Positions 11,851-20,703 of a DNA stretch of 64,000 nucleotides are shown piece by piece. Numbering within the stretch: the first letter of the stretch is position 1; every line of letters begins with the position of its first letter. The notes below the pieces were generated by a model. The model did no database searches. It was given only the letters and a program-made list of their open reading frames with translations, and had not been told where the DNA came from. Source of the DNA: Lepiota brunneoincarnata (Eukaryota > Basidiomycota > Agaricomycetes > Agaricales > Agaricaceae); NCBI GenBank assembly GCA_023014365.1, contig JAEBUN010000002.1, positions 2,852,001-2,916,000 on the forward strand, read 5' to 3'. The translations under genes and the position numbers were made by a program.

Positions 11851-11864
11851 GATTATGGGCCCCA
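11851..11864 (+). promoter_or_regulatory. Copia-2 primer-binding site (half-tRNA iMet type)
   Basis: GATTATGGGCCCCA differs from the copia-1 site at one position in its core. It is complementary to the initiator tRNA-Met anticodon arm. Its ATG opens only an eight-codon frame. Confidence 0.7.
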
Positions 11865-11992
11865 GCTCTACACCATTTTAATCATTGATTGTTGGGGATA
11901 CTGCTGCATATTGCTGCTACTGTGACTATTGGCTTATTGCCACCATATTGCGCTTTTATTGCGAGTTTATTGGGGATTTATTGGATATCACT

Positions 11993-12276
11993 ATGTCTGA
12001 CTCAGTCAGTGCTAGAATTACACCTCTTACCAACTCCAACTATGGAGAGTGGTCAGGTGAAATGCAGGCATGGTTGATGTCAAAGGGATTGTGGAATGTG
12101 GTCAGTAGGAAAGAGAAAAAGCCTGAAAAGGATCAGGGGAATATAGATGCTTGGGAATTGAAGGTGCAAAAGGCTGCTGGTGACATATATCTGTTACTGG
12201 ATCATGACCAAAGGGTGCATGTTTGAGATTTAGTGGGGGATCCAGTTGAAATGTGGAAGAGGCTTGAGGAGGTGCA
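11993..12276 (+). pseudogene. Copia-2 gag, 5' part
   Basis: The ATG at 11993 starts a copia Gag with the TPLTNSNYGEWSGEMQAWL pattern. A TGA lies in frame at 12224. Gypsy-1 is inserted after 12276. Removing it with one copy of GTGCA lets the frame continue at 27975. Confidence 0.8.
12272..12276. repeat. Target-site duplication GTGCA of gypsy-1
   Basis: GTGCA is repeated at 27970-27974, immediately outside the right LTR. Confidence 0.9.
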
Positions 12277-12974
12277 TGTTATGATCCGTGCTCCTTCTGT
12301 ATCCGAGGATAACTGGAGATGGCCTTCAATCACTCTACAAGGTGTCCGAGACGGTTGGCCTTATAGAGCTTAGTGGATCGCGCTCAATGAGATAACGAGG
12401 GAAGACGCCAAGTTAAGGCAGAGAGGTAAACGACCGCTGTTAACAAGATTAAAGCTTGAGGCTTTAATCTCTACTTGTACAGGCCTTATATACCTAAGAG
12501 GTGCTATATACTCGTTATAGGTTACTTGGCCGTTCTACTGGTCGTGCGCAGTCCTGACCATGATGCACATCCTGGCTGATGGCATCCTAGTGTTATTTAT
12601 ATTACAATGAGTCAGTACTCTCGCTACTGCTGTGCGATGTTCCATCGCTTTCCTCTGACTCATAATCTTCTTCTCCCGATTGTATCTCCATGGAGTCTTC
12701 TTCGTTCTCGCTCTCCATTCTTTCGGTGTTTCCATCCGTATCGGAGGTTGGGTCGGTTGATCCATGGTTATCTTCCTCGTCCTCAGGGTATTCCAATATA
12801 TCCTCCAAGGTTATCTCCATTCCTGCTTCTCTTGCCAGGTCCTGCATGGCGGTATAATATTCCCCTTCCTCGTCTTCGTATTCTTGTGCCCGTAGTTGGT
12901 CTGTAGTCTCCTGTACCCATCTTGTAAAGTCGAACAATAGTTCTTGTTCCTCCCGGTCTGGACTGTTCATAACA
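12277..12974 (-). repeat. Gypsy-1 3' LTR (698 bp)
   Basis: It aligns with 27272-27969 with only a handful of substitutions. The purine-rich GAAGGGGATAA (12975-12985, minus strand) next to it is the likely polypurine tract. The LTR contains the last 125 or so codons of the overlapping long post-pol frame. Confidence 0.93.
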
Positions 12975-14173
12975 TTATCCCCTTCGTAAGGTCTGATGTC
13001 CTCATCAGACATATCCTCAGTATAATCCGACAGGCTCTCCTGTAATGTTTGATTCGGCGATGGGGTCCCAGTCGAAGTATGGGTCGGGTTCTGGGGAGTC
13101 GCTTCGGTAGCTTGGTGGTCTGGGGATGGCGGGTCTTGGGTGAGGTCGATGACGATGGGTTCTCTGGAGTGAATGGTGGCGGGTGCGCCAAAGGATCGAT
13201 TCAGGAAGTCGGTGGCTTCCGCTAGCAGATGTGGTGGTGGCGTTGGTGGTCGGAATGACGACGGGGGCATTTTGAATTCGGGTGCGGAGGGGTCTGGCTG
13301 AAGCGGGGCGCTGCTCGGTGCTTGCAACAATGTGTTGAATATTGTTGTTTGTGGTTTTGCGTGTGAGGGATCGAGCTCTGCTTGGTATTCCTCGTGGGCG
13401 GCGATACAGGCCAGGTACCATACTTGCGGGTTGATGCTGGTAAGGGTTTCTCTCGCAGTGCTTCTCGTAATGGCCTGGGGCAATCTTTCGACAATATCGA
13501 CATTGGTAGCGCGGGCATCCTGCTTTGATATGGCCGAATCGACGGCAGCAATTGCAGCGAGTTCGGGTGGTGGATAAGTGAGTGGTGGTAGTCCTGATGG
13601 GGGCGTCATTAGAAGCAGATATAGCTTGTACAACACTTGATGGTTGGTTACTCGTATCCACCATGGGAGGGTTGGAAGGTTGGGTGGTGGTCCCGATAGG
13701 TAGGATAGGGCGGTCCTGACTTCCGCTTCCATTGCTTGGGCTTGGGATCGGACTCTCGAACGGGAATTTGGTGAGAGCGGTTGATAACATGGCAGAAATG
13801 GTATTGCGGTCCTGTTCCTCTGTTGCGCTAGAAAGAATAGTGGCGCATAGTTTTTTGAATTCTGTTGCTCGGTCGTGGACGAGGCGCTTGTGATACAGAA
13901 GAGCAGTAAATGTCTTCCAGCAGGTGTTGACCAGGGGTACCATCGCTGGACTGCGTTTAAGACGGGTTCCGGTAATATGAAAGGGAACTTCGTGTAAAAG
14001 GATGGATCGTATCTCGGGTTGGTTGGAGGGAAGGAAGGTATGCCGGATGATATAAGGACTGTTGGTCCTGTCTGGTTGGTTGTCAGCGGTATCGGTGGCA
14101 GGGTTAGGTTGGCTATTTCCTGTGACGCGGTTCGCCAGGGATATGATTCTTTCCCGGATGAGAAGGCGTCCAT
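12602..14173 (-). CDS. Gypsy-1 post-pol long overlapping ORF (523 codons, +1 to the zinc-knuckle frame), function unknown
   Basis: An uninterrupted frame starts at an ATG-type M (14173) just inside the end of pol and runs through the 3' LTR boundary (12974) to 12602. The first half is Pro/Ser/Thr-rich. It contains a VIDLT motif resembling a SUMO-interacting motif, and the C-terminal 120 residues are strongly acidic and lie in the LTR. It overlaps the 13017-14231 frame for its first two thirds. Gypsy-3 has a frame in the same relative phase (49936-51204), with a weakly similar SP-x-LL-[FY]-D segment. It may be a real acidic protein or an open frame kept by composition. At the shared AESNITGEP codons the substitutions change this frame and spare the other. 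Confidence 0.4.
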   Translation of the reverse strand: MDAFSSGKESYPWRTASQEIANLTLPPIPLTTNQTGPTVLISSGIPSFPPTNPRYDPSFYTKFPFILPEPVLNAVQRWYPWSTPAGRHLLLFCITSASSTTEQQNSKNYAPLFFLAQQRNRTAIPFLPCYQPLSPNSRSRVRSQAQAMEAEVRTALSYLSGPPPNLPTLPWWIRVTNHQVLYKLYLLLMTPPSGLPPLTYPPPELAAIAAVDSAISKQDARATNVDIVERLPQAITRSTARETLTSINPQVWYLACIAAHEEYQAELDPSHAKPQTTIFNTLLQAPSSAPLQPDPSAPEFKMPPSSFRPPTPPPHLLAEATDFLNRSFGAPATIHSREPIVIDLTQDPPSPDHQATEATPQNPTHTSTGTPSPNQTLQESLSDYTEDMSDEDIRPYEGDNVMNSPDREEQELLFDFTRWVQETTDQLRAQEYEDEEGEYYTAMQDLAREAGMEITLEDILEYPEDEEDNHGSTDPTSDTDGNTERMESENEEDSMEIQSGEEDYESEESDGTSHSSSESTDSL

Positions 14174-14231
14174 CGTTGTCTGGCTCTGGGAGGTCTGGAG
14201 TGGTTGCTCGAGTGTTGGGTGGTTGGGTCAT
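13017..14231 (-). CDS. Gypsy-1 post-pol ORF3: double zinc-knuckle protein (404 aa)
   Basis: It lies between pol and the 3' LTR on the element's sense strand, and its first 119 nt overlap the end of pol. Residues 226-239 form a canonical CX2CX4HX4C knuckle and residues 244-259 a CX2CX6HX4C knuckle containing APGHY. The C-terminus is AESNITGEPVGLY. Gypsy-3 encodes a protein with the same two spacings, the same APGHY and an AESNITGEP tail, although the elements otherwise differ strongly. This position is where env lies in retrovirus-like elements, but there is no signal peptide or membrane helix. An RNA- or DNA-binding role is inferred from the knuckles only. Confidence 0.65.
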   Translation of the reverse strand: MTQPPNTRATTPDLPEPDNDGRLLIRERIISLANRVTGNSQPNPATDTADNQPDRTNSPYIIRHTFLPSNQPEIRSILLHEVPFHITGTRLKRSPAMVPLVNTCWKTFTALLYHKRLVHDRATEFKKLCATILSSATEEQDRNTISAMLSTALTKFPFESPIPSPSNGSGSQDRPILPIGTTTQPSNPPMVDTSNQPSSVVQAISASNDAPIRTTTTHLSTTRTRCNCCRRFGHIKAGCPRYQCRYCRKIAPGHYEKHCERNPYQHQPASMVPGLYRRPRGIPSRARSLTRKTTNNNIQHIVASTEQRPASARPLRTRIQNAPVVIPTTNATTTSASGSHRLPESILWRTRHHSLQRTHRHRPHPRPAIPRPPSYRSDSPEPDPYFDWDPIAESNITGEPVGLY

Positions 14232-15362
14232 TGGTGGGGTTGTCTAATTTGTGGGCCCTTTTATATTCTTCAATGACTTCCTTGGTGTTCTCCAGGTTTG
14301 CTTCTGGCTCCCAGGAATCCTCAGTGGGAAGGTATCCTTTCCATCTGACTAGGAATTGATACTTGTTCCGGAATTTTCTGTGGCGCAGTATTGACTCGAC
14401 CTCGTATTCTTCTTCTCCATTTACAAGGTCGGGTGGTGGGGCTGTGTTGTATTCCCCATGTGTGTCGTTCTCTTCTGCAGGCATTAGGAGGCTCGCATGA
14501 AACTTGTTGTGGATCTTCCATTTGATGGGTAATTTTAGTTCATAGGTTACAGGTCCGAGTTTTCTTGTTATGGTGAAGGGACCTTCTCGGCGTTGGGCCA
14601 GTTTCTTTGAGGCGTACTGAATTGGGAGGTTGCGGTTGTCGAGCCAAACCTTCTGTCCAACTTTTAGATTGATATCTGGTCGGTTATATCTTGCAGCCAT
14701 TTTTAGTCTGGCTTGTTCATGCGCAGTTTGGGCTTCTTGGCGTATCTTGGCGAGGTATTTAAACTTCTCTCCTATTGCTGGAATGTTCGTTGGCTCCTTG
14801 GAGGTCGGAAATCCTTTGGGGCTTGATCCATAGAGGAGTTCAAATGGGGTATGTTGGTGTTCGGCATGTGTTTTCGAGTTGTGGACATATTCCAGGAGTG
14901 GGAGTGCCTTTACCCATTTGTTCGGGTTCGATGAGCAATAGATGCCAAGGTAGAGTTCTATTTCTTGATTGAATCGTTCTGTTTGTCTGTCTGTCTGGGG
15001 GTGGTAGGCGGTAGAGAGTGCTTGTTCGATTCCAAGTTGTTTGTAGAATTCTTTCATGGATTTGGCAGCGAATCTGGGGTCGCGATCACTGAGAACTTTC
15101 TCGGGAAGGCCAAATCTAGAGAATAGTCGTTTGATAAGAATTTCGGCGATCTTGTCCGCGTTGGTGGTTTTCGCAGTAGGTTCTAGAATTATCCCCTTCG
15201 TAAGCTGGTCGACCACGACCAGTATAGAATCATGGGGTCCGTCCGGGGGTAGGTCTGTGATAAGATCCATCGAGATGTTTGAGAATGGACGGGTAGAACG
15301 GGGTCCAGGGATGGGTTGAAGCGGTGGTTTTAAGGGGTGGCGATTGATCTTGTATTGTTGGC
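14113..15362 (-). CDS. Gypsy-1 pol, 3' part: integrase core and chromodomain
   Basis: Minus-strand continuation of the pol split by gypsy-2. It begins in the integrase zinc region just after its first CxxC cysteine. The catalytic D-D-E are in MDLITDLPP, LSDRDPRF and DRQTERFNQE. The GPFTITRKLGPVTYELKLP segment is the GPY/F module. A chromodomain (EEEYEVESILRHRK to SWEPEANL) follows, which in chromoviruses steers integration to marked chromatin. The tail overlaps the two post-pol frames. Confidence 0.9.
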
Positions 15363-15367
15363 AAGTA
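15363..15367. repeat. Target-site duplication AAGTA of gypsy-2
   Basis: AAGTA is repeated at 22814-22818. Deleting gypsy-2 plus one copy restores the gypsy-1 pol frame across the integrase zinc finger. Confidence 0.92.
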
Positions 15368-16030
15368 TGTTAGAGCCGGTGCGGGTCGGGACCAAAGTGG
15401 AGGGTCGGGGTGGTATCCTTGATATAAGGTAACCGGGAGACAGGGCGAAGTCAGTACGTAGACTTCGGGACCGAGGCGGAGTACGTCGGGCGGGGGGTTG
15501 GACTTGCGGCCTCAGTGTATGTGCTGTGCCCTCCTACTGTCCTAGTCCGTATTTCAGGAAGTCGGGGCCGAAGCGGAGCGAGGCAGAAGAGAGGAGAGGA
15601 TAGAGAACAGGGAGCTGGTCCGCTGCTCGATTTGATTATCAGACTGAGGAGTACAAGCCAAGTGCCTACGGTATATATACTACTAGCTCGACGAATTATG
15701 ACTCGTACTGACTACGTGCGGAGCGAAGCGGAGACCCATATGGTTACAAGCGGATTACGAATAATTTCGAATGGAATGGAGACCGGTACGGGTATGGAGA
15801 CTGGTAACGTATTCTGATTACGGACGGAGAATGGAGAACTGGACAATGGGAGCACCGAGGGTCAGGTGATCGTGGCACGTGTAGAGGTAGGTCGCGTGAT
15901 CGGGGCGAAGGGTTGCAGTCGGAGCCAGTCGGGGCCAAGTCGGAGGGCATAGGGTTGTCGTGTGGAGCACACGTGGAGTCGAGAAGCCGAAACCTAATGG
16001 TTAAGCTCTAGGTTTGGTGTGGATATGACA
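15368..16030 (-). repeat. Gypsy-2 3' LTR (663 bp)
   Basis: It has the same length as 22151-22813 and is about 99% identical by eye. The open frames at 15515-15817 and in the twin LTR are simply LTR sequence. Confidence 0.95.
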
Positions 16031-16043
16031 GTGCCCCCCCTTT
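16031..16043 (-). promoter_or_regulatory. Gypsy-2 polypurine tract
   Basis: On the minus strand AAAGGGGGGGCAC abuts the 3' LTR. Confidence 0.7.
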
Positions 16044-16104
16044 AGGGCCGAGCCTCGAGGCCCAAGGCGGTCTAGACCGGGGCCCACCGGAAAATTCCAC
16101 GAGG

Positions 16105-16113
16105 GTATAAAAA
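16105..16113 (+). promoter_or_regulatory. TATA box for the antisense ORF of gypsy-2
   Basis: GTATAAAAA on the plus strand ends 54 nt before the ATG at 16168. It points into gypsy-2, opposite to the element's own transcription. Confidence 0.5.
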
Positions 16114-16167
16114 AAAAAAGGTGAACTGATTCGAATTTGAGGGGACACAACTTGACCTCCTACCCCC

Positions 16168-16827
16168 ATGAGCAGACAACCATCCCGTCAACCGACCGCT
16201 ACGGAGCGCAAGGCGCGATTACTGAGAGAGAAGGCGGAGCGAGAGGAACGAGAGCGGCTCGAAATCGAGAGGCTAGAAGAAGAGGAACGGCGAGAGGAGG
16301 AGGAGCGGCGGCTGGCAATAGAGCGTCAAGAGGAGGAGCGACGGCGACTCATAGAGCTGCGCCAGCGACAAGCGGAAGAGCGCGCGAAGGAGCGATATGC
16401 GGAGGAGATCAGGAGGCAGCAAGAGGAAACTGCAGAGGCAGAGCGTCGGGCGATTCGGGCCCGACTCGTTGCGACGACCACAGGGGCCTCGTCGAGCCGT
16501 CTGTTGGAAGACCCGATGCAAGTAGATACGGAGGAGTCGGATTCCGAATATACAGATAGGGATGAGGCGAGGGACGAGGAGGAAGAGGGGGAGGAGGACT
16601 CCGGGGATTCAGGGGGTAAGGTCGACAAGATGGGGTCGCTTGCTGGCCGCTACGAGCAACTACGGCGTTGGGAGGCTCAGGTGGACGGAAATTGGTCGAG
16701 TGGAAATTTTTCGGAGACGGAGGGTTCGGAGGGGGGTGTCGGGCCCGCTTCGGAGGAGGAGGTGCAGGATTTGATGGAAGAAGTGAATGGGTCGCCCGGG
16801 CTCTCTGGAGACGACACCGATAGGTAG
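16168..16827 (+). CDS. Antisense coiled-coil acidic protein within gypsy-2 (219 aa), function unknown
   Basis: An ATG-initiated frame lies on the strand opposite gypsy-2, between its 3' LTR and the end of pol, tail-to-tail with pol (stops 70 nt apart). Residues 12-97 are a near-continuous Glu/Arg-rich helix with heptad character, a predicted coiled coil. Residues 115-150 are an Asp/Glu/Ser-rich acidic stretch, followed by a shorter acidic tail. A TATA box lies about 60 nt upstream. The reverse strand of this stretch has only low-complexity serine-rich frames, so the plus frame is the likelier coding one. Antisense ORFs in this position are known for some plant Ty3/gypsy elements. No enzymatic motif is visible. 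Confidence 0.55.
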   Translation: MSRQPSRQPTATERKARLLREKAEREERERLEIERLEEEERREEEERRLAIERQEEERRRLIELRQRQAEERAKERYAEEIRRQQEETAEAERRAIRARLVATTTGASSSRLLEDPMQVDTEESDSEYTDRDEARDEEEEGEEDSGDSGGKVDKMGSLAGRYEQLRRWEAQVDGNWSSGNFSETEGSEGGVGPASEEEVQDLMEEVNGSPGLSGDDTDR

Positions 16828-16896
16828 TTGTACGGGGTTGTTTTTTGGGTTTGTTTAATACATGGTTGTTTCTTGGTGTGATGTGTGGTCAGTAAC

Positions 16897-19800
16897 TCAA
16901 AGTGAGTGAAGAGGACCAGGCTTTGCAGGGTAAGAGGAATGAAAAGCCTCTACGAGATCTATAGCATGTTCAAGCTCGGTGGCTGGCAACCACGAGGACT
17001 CTTCTTCAGTGTCTTCGTAACCTAACCAGATGACTTTATAGAGGAGCTTGCACGCGCAGCGCCGATCGATCTTAGAGTCGACGATGCGGGCAATCTCGTA
17101 TTCTGGTTCACCGTCAATGGAAACCGGCGTGGGAGGCGGATCCGATCGGGCGGGTATGGTGTTAGGTGTGGCTGGTTCGAGCATGGAAACATGGAAGACT
17201 GGGTGTACTCCACGCATGGAGTCGGGAAGCCGGAGTGTAAGGGAGTGAGTACCTGCTTGTGCAATGATCTCATAAGGCCCAAGGTACTTTTCGGAGAGTT
17301 TTTTGGAGGGACGGGTGGTGCGGAAGAATTGGGCTTTCACGAATACCTTTTGTCCAACCTTGAAGTCCGGGGCGGGGAGTCGGCGGGCGTCGGCGGAGGT
17401 CTGATAACGTTGCTGGGCTAGCGCTATTTCGGACTTCAGGGTGGTATGTAGGTCGTCGAGATCAACAGCAAAATGGCGGGCCCGGGCGGAGGCAAGATCG
17501 CGTTCAGGATGAACTGTGATGTTCGGATGGTATCCTTTATTAGCGAAGAATGGGGAGATACCGGTGGTGGCACTAGGAGCGTTGTTGTAAGCAAACTCAG
17601 CTAGGGGTAGTAATTTGGACCAATTGTCCTGTTGGTAGTTACAATAGACCCGAAGGTATTGTTCAAGGGTCTGGTTGGTGCGTTCCGTTTGTCCGTCGCC
17701 TTCTGGATGGTAGCCCGAGGTGAAATGTAGCTTCATGTCAAGGGCTTGTCCCAATGAGCGGAAGAAGTGGGAGACGAATTCGGAGCCGCGGTCGGAGGTA
17801 ACATGTTCGGGCACGCCGTGCTTAGAGAAGACGTGGAGGACGAATAGGCGGGTGAGGTCGGAGGAAGTGATGGTATCATAAGTCGGAATGAAGAGGGATT
17901 GTTTGGTGAGTCTGTCAATGATTACCAGGATGGCGTCATAGCCGGAGGAGGCGGGAAGTTTTTCGATGAAGTCCATGGAGATTGAATTCCAAGGGCGTTC
18001 GGGGATGGGGAGTTGCTTAAGGAGACCATAGGGGCGATGGCGCTGGGGTTTAGACCTCATACAGGTGACGCAAGACTTACAGAAATCCTTGATGAAGGTG
18101 CGGACGCTAGGCCAGGTGTATTCGCGCCGGATGAGTTCCAGCGTTTTATTCTGACCGAAGTGGCCGGCTAGGACGTGATCATGCTTGTACTGGAGGACCC
18201 GAAGTCGGAGATTGTCGGCGTCAGGGACGTAGATTCTGTCGTCTAAGAGGAGGAAACCATTATCATTAACTGACCAACGGCCTTCTGGGCTGGCAAGATG
18301 GGCGGAAGCGGTCGGATCCGCTGGTAGGGCGGCGAGAATATCGCGGTGTAGCTGATCGAGGTCCATGACTACAGCTGCGCGAAGGGAAGGGGCGTAAAGA
18401 GTGGTGGCACGGACGGAGGCCGCAAGCTGTTCGTGAGTGAACACAGGCCGGAAGTTGTGCGGGTTGACTGATGCATAGTCGCTATTCCCCCCTCTAGGGT
18501 AGACGTCCCATCGTCTAGTTAGGGCGTCAGGCTTGGTGCCGAGGCGGCCGGGTCGGAAACGGATGACGAGGTGGAATTGGGATAGGAACTCGGACCAACG
18601 AGCTTGGCGGCGAGTCAGGATCTTGGTGGTGCAGAAGTATTCGAGGTTCTTGTGGTCAGTGACCACATCAATAGCAAGGGGGGCACCTTCGAGATAGTGC
18701 CGCCAGATGCGAAAGGCTTCGAATATCGCCAGGAGTTCCTTGTCGTGAGTGTCATAGTTGAGTTCGGCCGTGTTAAAGGTGCGGGAATGGAATGCAACGG
18801 GATGGACCTCCCCATCGTCGGTGACGATAGAGAGGATTGCCGCAAGGGCGTAGTCGGAGGCGTTGGTCTCGACAATGATCTGAGCGTCGGGGACCCAAGG
18901 AGTGAGGACGGGGGCGGAGATAAATGCTTCCTTCAGGGAGTTAAAGGCCTCGCGACAATCATCAGTAAAATTCCACTTCACGTCTTTGCGGGTGAGGCGA
19001 GTGAGCGGAACGACGATGTCGGAGTATCCGTGAATGAAGCGACGGTAGAAATTGGCGAAGCCTAGGAAGGACTGGATGTCCTTGACTTTCTTAGGCTCAG
19101 GCCACTCCTGGATGGTCTTGACCTTAGATTGGTCCATTCGGAGGCCGTCGGGGGAGAGAATGTAGCCGAGATATTCCACTGTGTCAGAGTGGAACTGGCA
19201 TTTGTCAGGGCGGGTGTATAGACCGTGTTGGCGGAGCCGCTTGAGGACCTCCTTGACTTGGTCACAATGGATACTATGGTTGTCGGAGTATATCAGAATG
19301 TCGTCAAGGTAGATAGTAACGCAGACGTCGAGCATGTCCTTGAATATATCGTTCATGAACCGCTGGAAGGTGGCGGGGGCATTGGTGAGGCCGAAAGGCA
19401 TAACCATCCATTCGAAGGAGCCGTAGCGGGTCCGAAAGGCGGTCTTCCATTCGTCGCCGTCAGCAACGCGGACAAGATGGTAGGCGTGGCGGAGGTCGAT
19501 CTTGGTATATACGCGAGCTTTGCGAGGGGAGTCTAAGAGGTCGGAGATGAGCGGAAGGGGATAGCGGTCCTTCTTGGTGATACGGTTGAGACCTCTAAAA
19601 TCAACGCATAAGCGGAGGGAGCCGTCCTTTTTCTTGACGAAGAGGACCAGGGCTCCCTGAGGGGAAGTGGAGGGGCGGATGAAACCAATAGATAAATGTT
19701 CGTCAATAAAATCACGTAGAGCTCCAAGCTCCGATTGTGAAAGGGAGTAAATGGTACCGACCGGAGGCTGACCGCCATCCTCTAGGTTAATCTGGAGGTC

Positions 19801-20703
19801 GTAAGGGCGGTGTGGAGCAAGTGTGTCAGCACGCGATTTACTGAAAACGTCAGCGAACTCGTGGTATTCCTCGGGGATAGACGAGAGGTCAGGCGGTTCC
19901 TCGGAGACAGAAGAGGACGCGGCCGATGCGGAGGCGGCGGAAAGATTGATTCGGAATTGTTGGGAGCCAGGGAGCTTGGCAGCGCGGATAAAGGCAGGAG
20001 CGTTTATCAAGGAGATGTGCGGTTTCGCAAGGGGGACAGATTGGGACGAGGTCCCGGACAGGGGTGGTGAACCTAGGTCAGGAGAGTCAGGGGCGGCCAT
20101 AGGCGGAGCCGATGCAGGTGCGACGCAGGTAGAGACGGAAGCAGGATTCTCGAGTAGGGATGGCCGGAAAGTAATACTGCCCAAAGCCCAGTCAATCAAC
20201 GGATTGTAGCGGGTGAGCCAGTTGTGTCCTAAGACCACAGAACAGGAAGAGTCGAGCCGGGTGACATAAGTGTCCAAAATGATAGATTCACCGGAGGGGA
20301 AAGATACAGGCAGTTGCGCAAGCTCCGTAATGTAGGCATTTGAGGTCCCATCAAATAACCGAAGTTCAATAGCCGGAATGGACGAGGTTGGAATACTATG
20401 AGAACAAACAAAAGATGAGTCCACAAAACAGTGAGTAGAACCACTATCAACAAGGGCTTTGAAAGGAGAAAGAGAAGAGAAATCAGAACTAACTACATTG
20501 TCCGTTGTAGAAATCGGGTCCGAAGCGGAGAGTACGGAAGCGGAGACAGAAGATACAGAAGTAATTAAAGGAGAAGTTAATGTGACATGAAAGGAGTTCG
20601 GGTCGGAAAGAGCGGACGCATTGAGACGGAAACTCTCTGGAGCACAGCAGAGTTCAATGCGATCCTCAGTCTGTGCAGAGGCCTGAGGACCGCCGACTAT
20701 TTT
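16897..20703 (-). CDS. Gypsy-2 pol polyprotein (protease-RT-RNase H-integrase-chromodomain)
   Basis: The pol frame is open from the gag stop (about 20703) to 16897. The protease site LVDSGSTHCFVDSS is near 20450. Numbered from 20424, the RT catalytic block IYLDDILIYS is near residue 370, followed by RNase H. The integrase HHCC region (HVLAGHFGQNKT, CKSCVTC) is near 750-790. The catalytic D, D and E lie in MDFIEKL, TSDRGSEF and GDGQTERTNQ. A chromodomain-like tail (EYEIARIVDSKID) is near 1095-1150. There is no internal ATG start, and pol lies in the -1 frame relative to gag, so a frameshifted Gag-Pol is expected. No disabling stop was seen. Confidence 0.93.
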   Translation of the reverse strand, partial: KIVGGPQASAQTEDRIELCCAPESFRLNASALSDPNSFHVTLTSPLITSVSSVSASVLSASDPISTTDNVVSSDFSSLSPFKALVDSGSTHCFVDSSFVCSHSIPTSSIPAIELRLFDGTSNAYITELAQLPVSFPSGESIILDTYVTRLDSSCSVVLGHNWLTRYNPLIDWALGSITFRPSLLENPASVSTCVAPASAPPMAAPDSPDLGSPPLSGTSSQSVPLAKPHISLINAPAFIRAAKLPGSQQFRINLSAASASAASSSVSEEPPDLSSIPEEYHEFADVFSKSRADTLAPHRPYDLQINLEDGGQPPVGTIYSLSQSELGALRDFIDEHLSIGFIRPSTSPQGALVLFVKKKDGSLRLCVDFRGLNRITKKDRYPLPLISDLLDSPRKARVYTKIDLRHAYHLVRVADGDEWKTAFRTRYGSFEWMVMPFGLTNAPATFQRFMNDIFKDMLDVCVTIYLDDILIYSDNHSIHCDQVKEVLKRLRQHGLYTRPDKCQFHSDTVEYLGYILSPDGLRMDQSKVKTIQEWPEPKKVKDIQSFLGFANFYRRFIHGYSDIVVPLTRLTRKDVKWNFTDDCREAFNSLKEAFISAPVLTPWVPDAQIIVETNASDYALAAILSIVTDDGEVHPVAFHSRTFNTAELNYDTHDKELLAIFEAFRIWRHYLEGAPLAIDVVTDHKNLEYFCTTKILTRRQARWSEFLSQFHLVIRFRPGRLGTKPDALTRRWDVYPRGGNSDYASVNPHNFRPVFTHEQLAASVRATTLYAPSLRAAVVMDLDQLHRDILAALPADPTASAHLASPEGRWSVNDNGFLLLDDRIYVPDADNLRLRVLQYKHDHVLAGHFGQNKTLELIRREYTWPSVRTFIKDFCKSCVTCMRSKPQRHRPYGLLKQLPIPERPWNSISMDFIEKLPASSGYDAILVIIDRLTKQSLFIPTYDTITSSDLTRLFVLHVFSKHGVPEHVTSDRGSEFVSHFFRSLGQALDMKLHFTSGYHPEGDGQTERTNQTLEQYLRVYCNYQQDNWSKLLPLAEFAYNNAPSATTGISPFFANKGYHPNITVHPERDLASARARHFAVDLDDLHTTLKSEIALAQQRYQTSADARRLPAPDFKVGQKVFVKAQFFRTTRPSKKLSEKYLGPYEIIAQAGTHSLTLRLPDSMRGVHPVFHVSMLEPATPNTIPARSDPPPTPVSIDGEPEYEIARIVDSKIDRRCACKLLYKVIWLGYEDTEEESSWLPATELEHAIDLVEAFHSSYPAKPGPLHSL

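Noticed and set aside
12607..12906. 99-codon plus-strand frame, repeated at 27602-27901
   Set aside because: Antisense shadow of the acidic LTR-encoded frame of gypsy-1; low complexity.
15515..15817. 100-codon plus-strand frame, repeated at 22304-22600
   Set aside because: It is LTR sequence of gypsy-2, present in both LTRs, with no domain.
18604..19536. Plus-strand frames of 100-150 codons opposite gypsy-2 pol
   Set aside because: Shadows of the RT-coding strand, with no motif.
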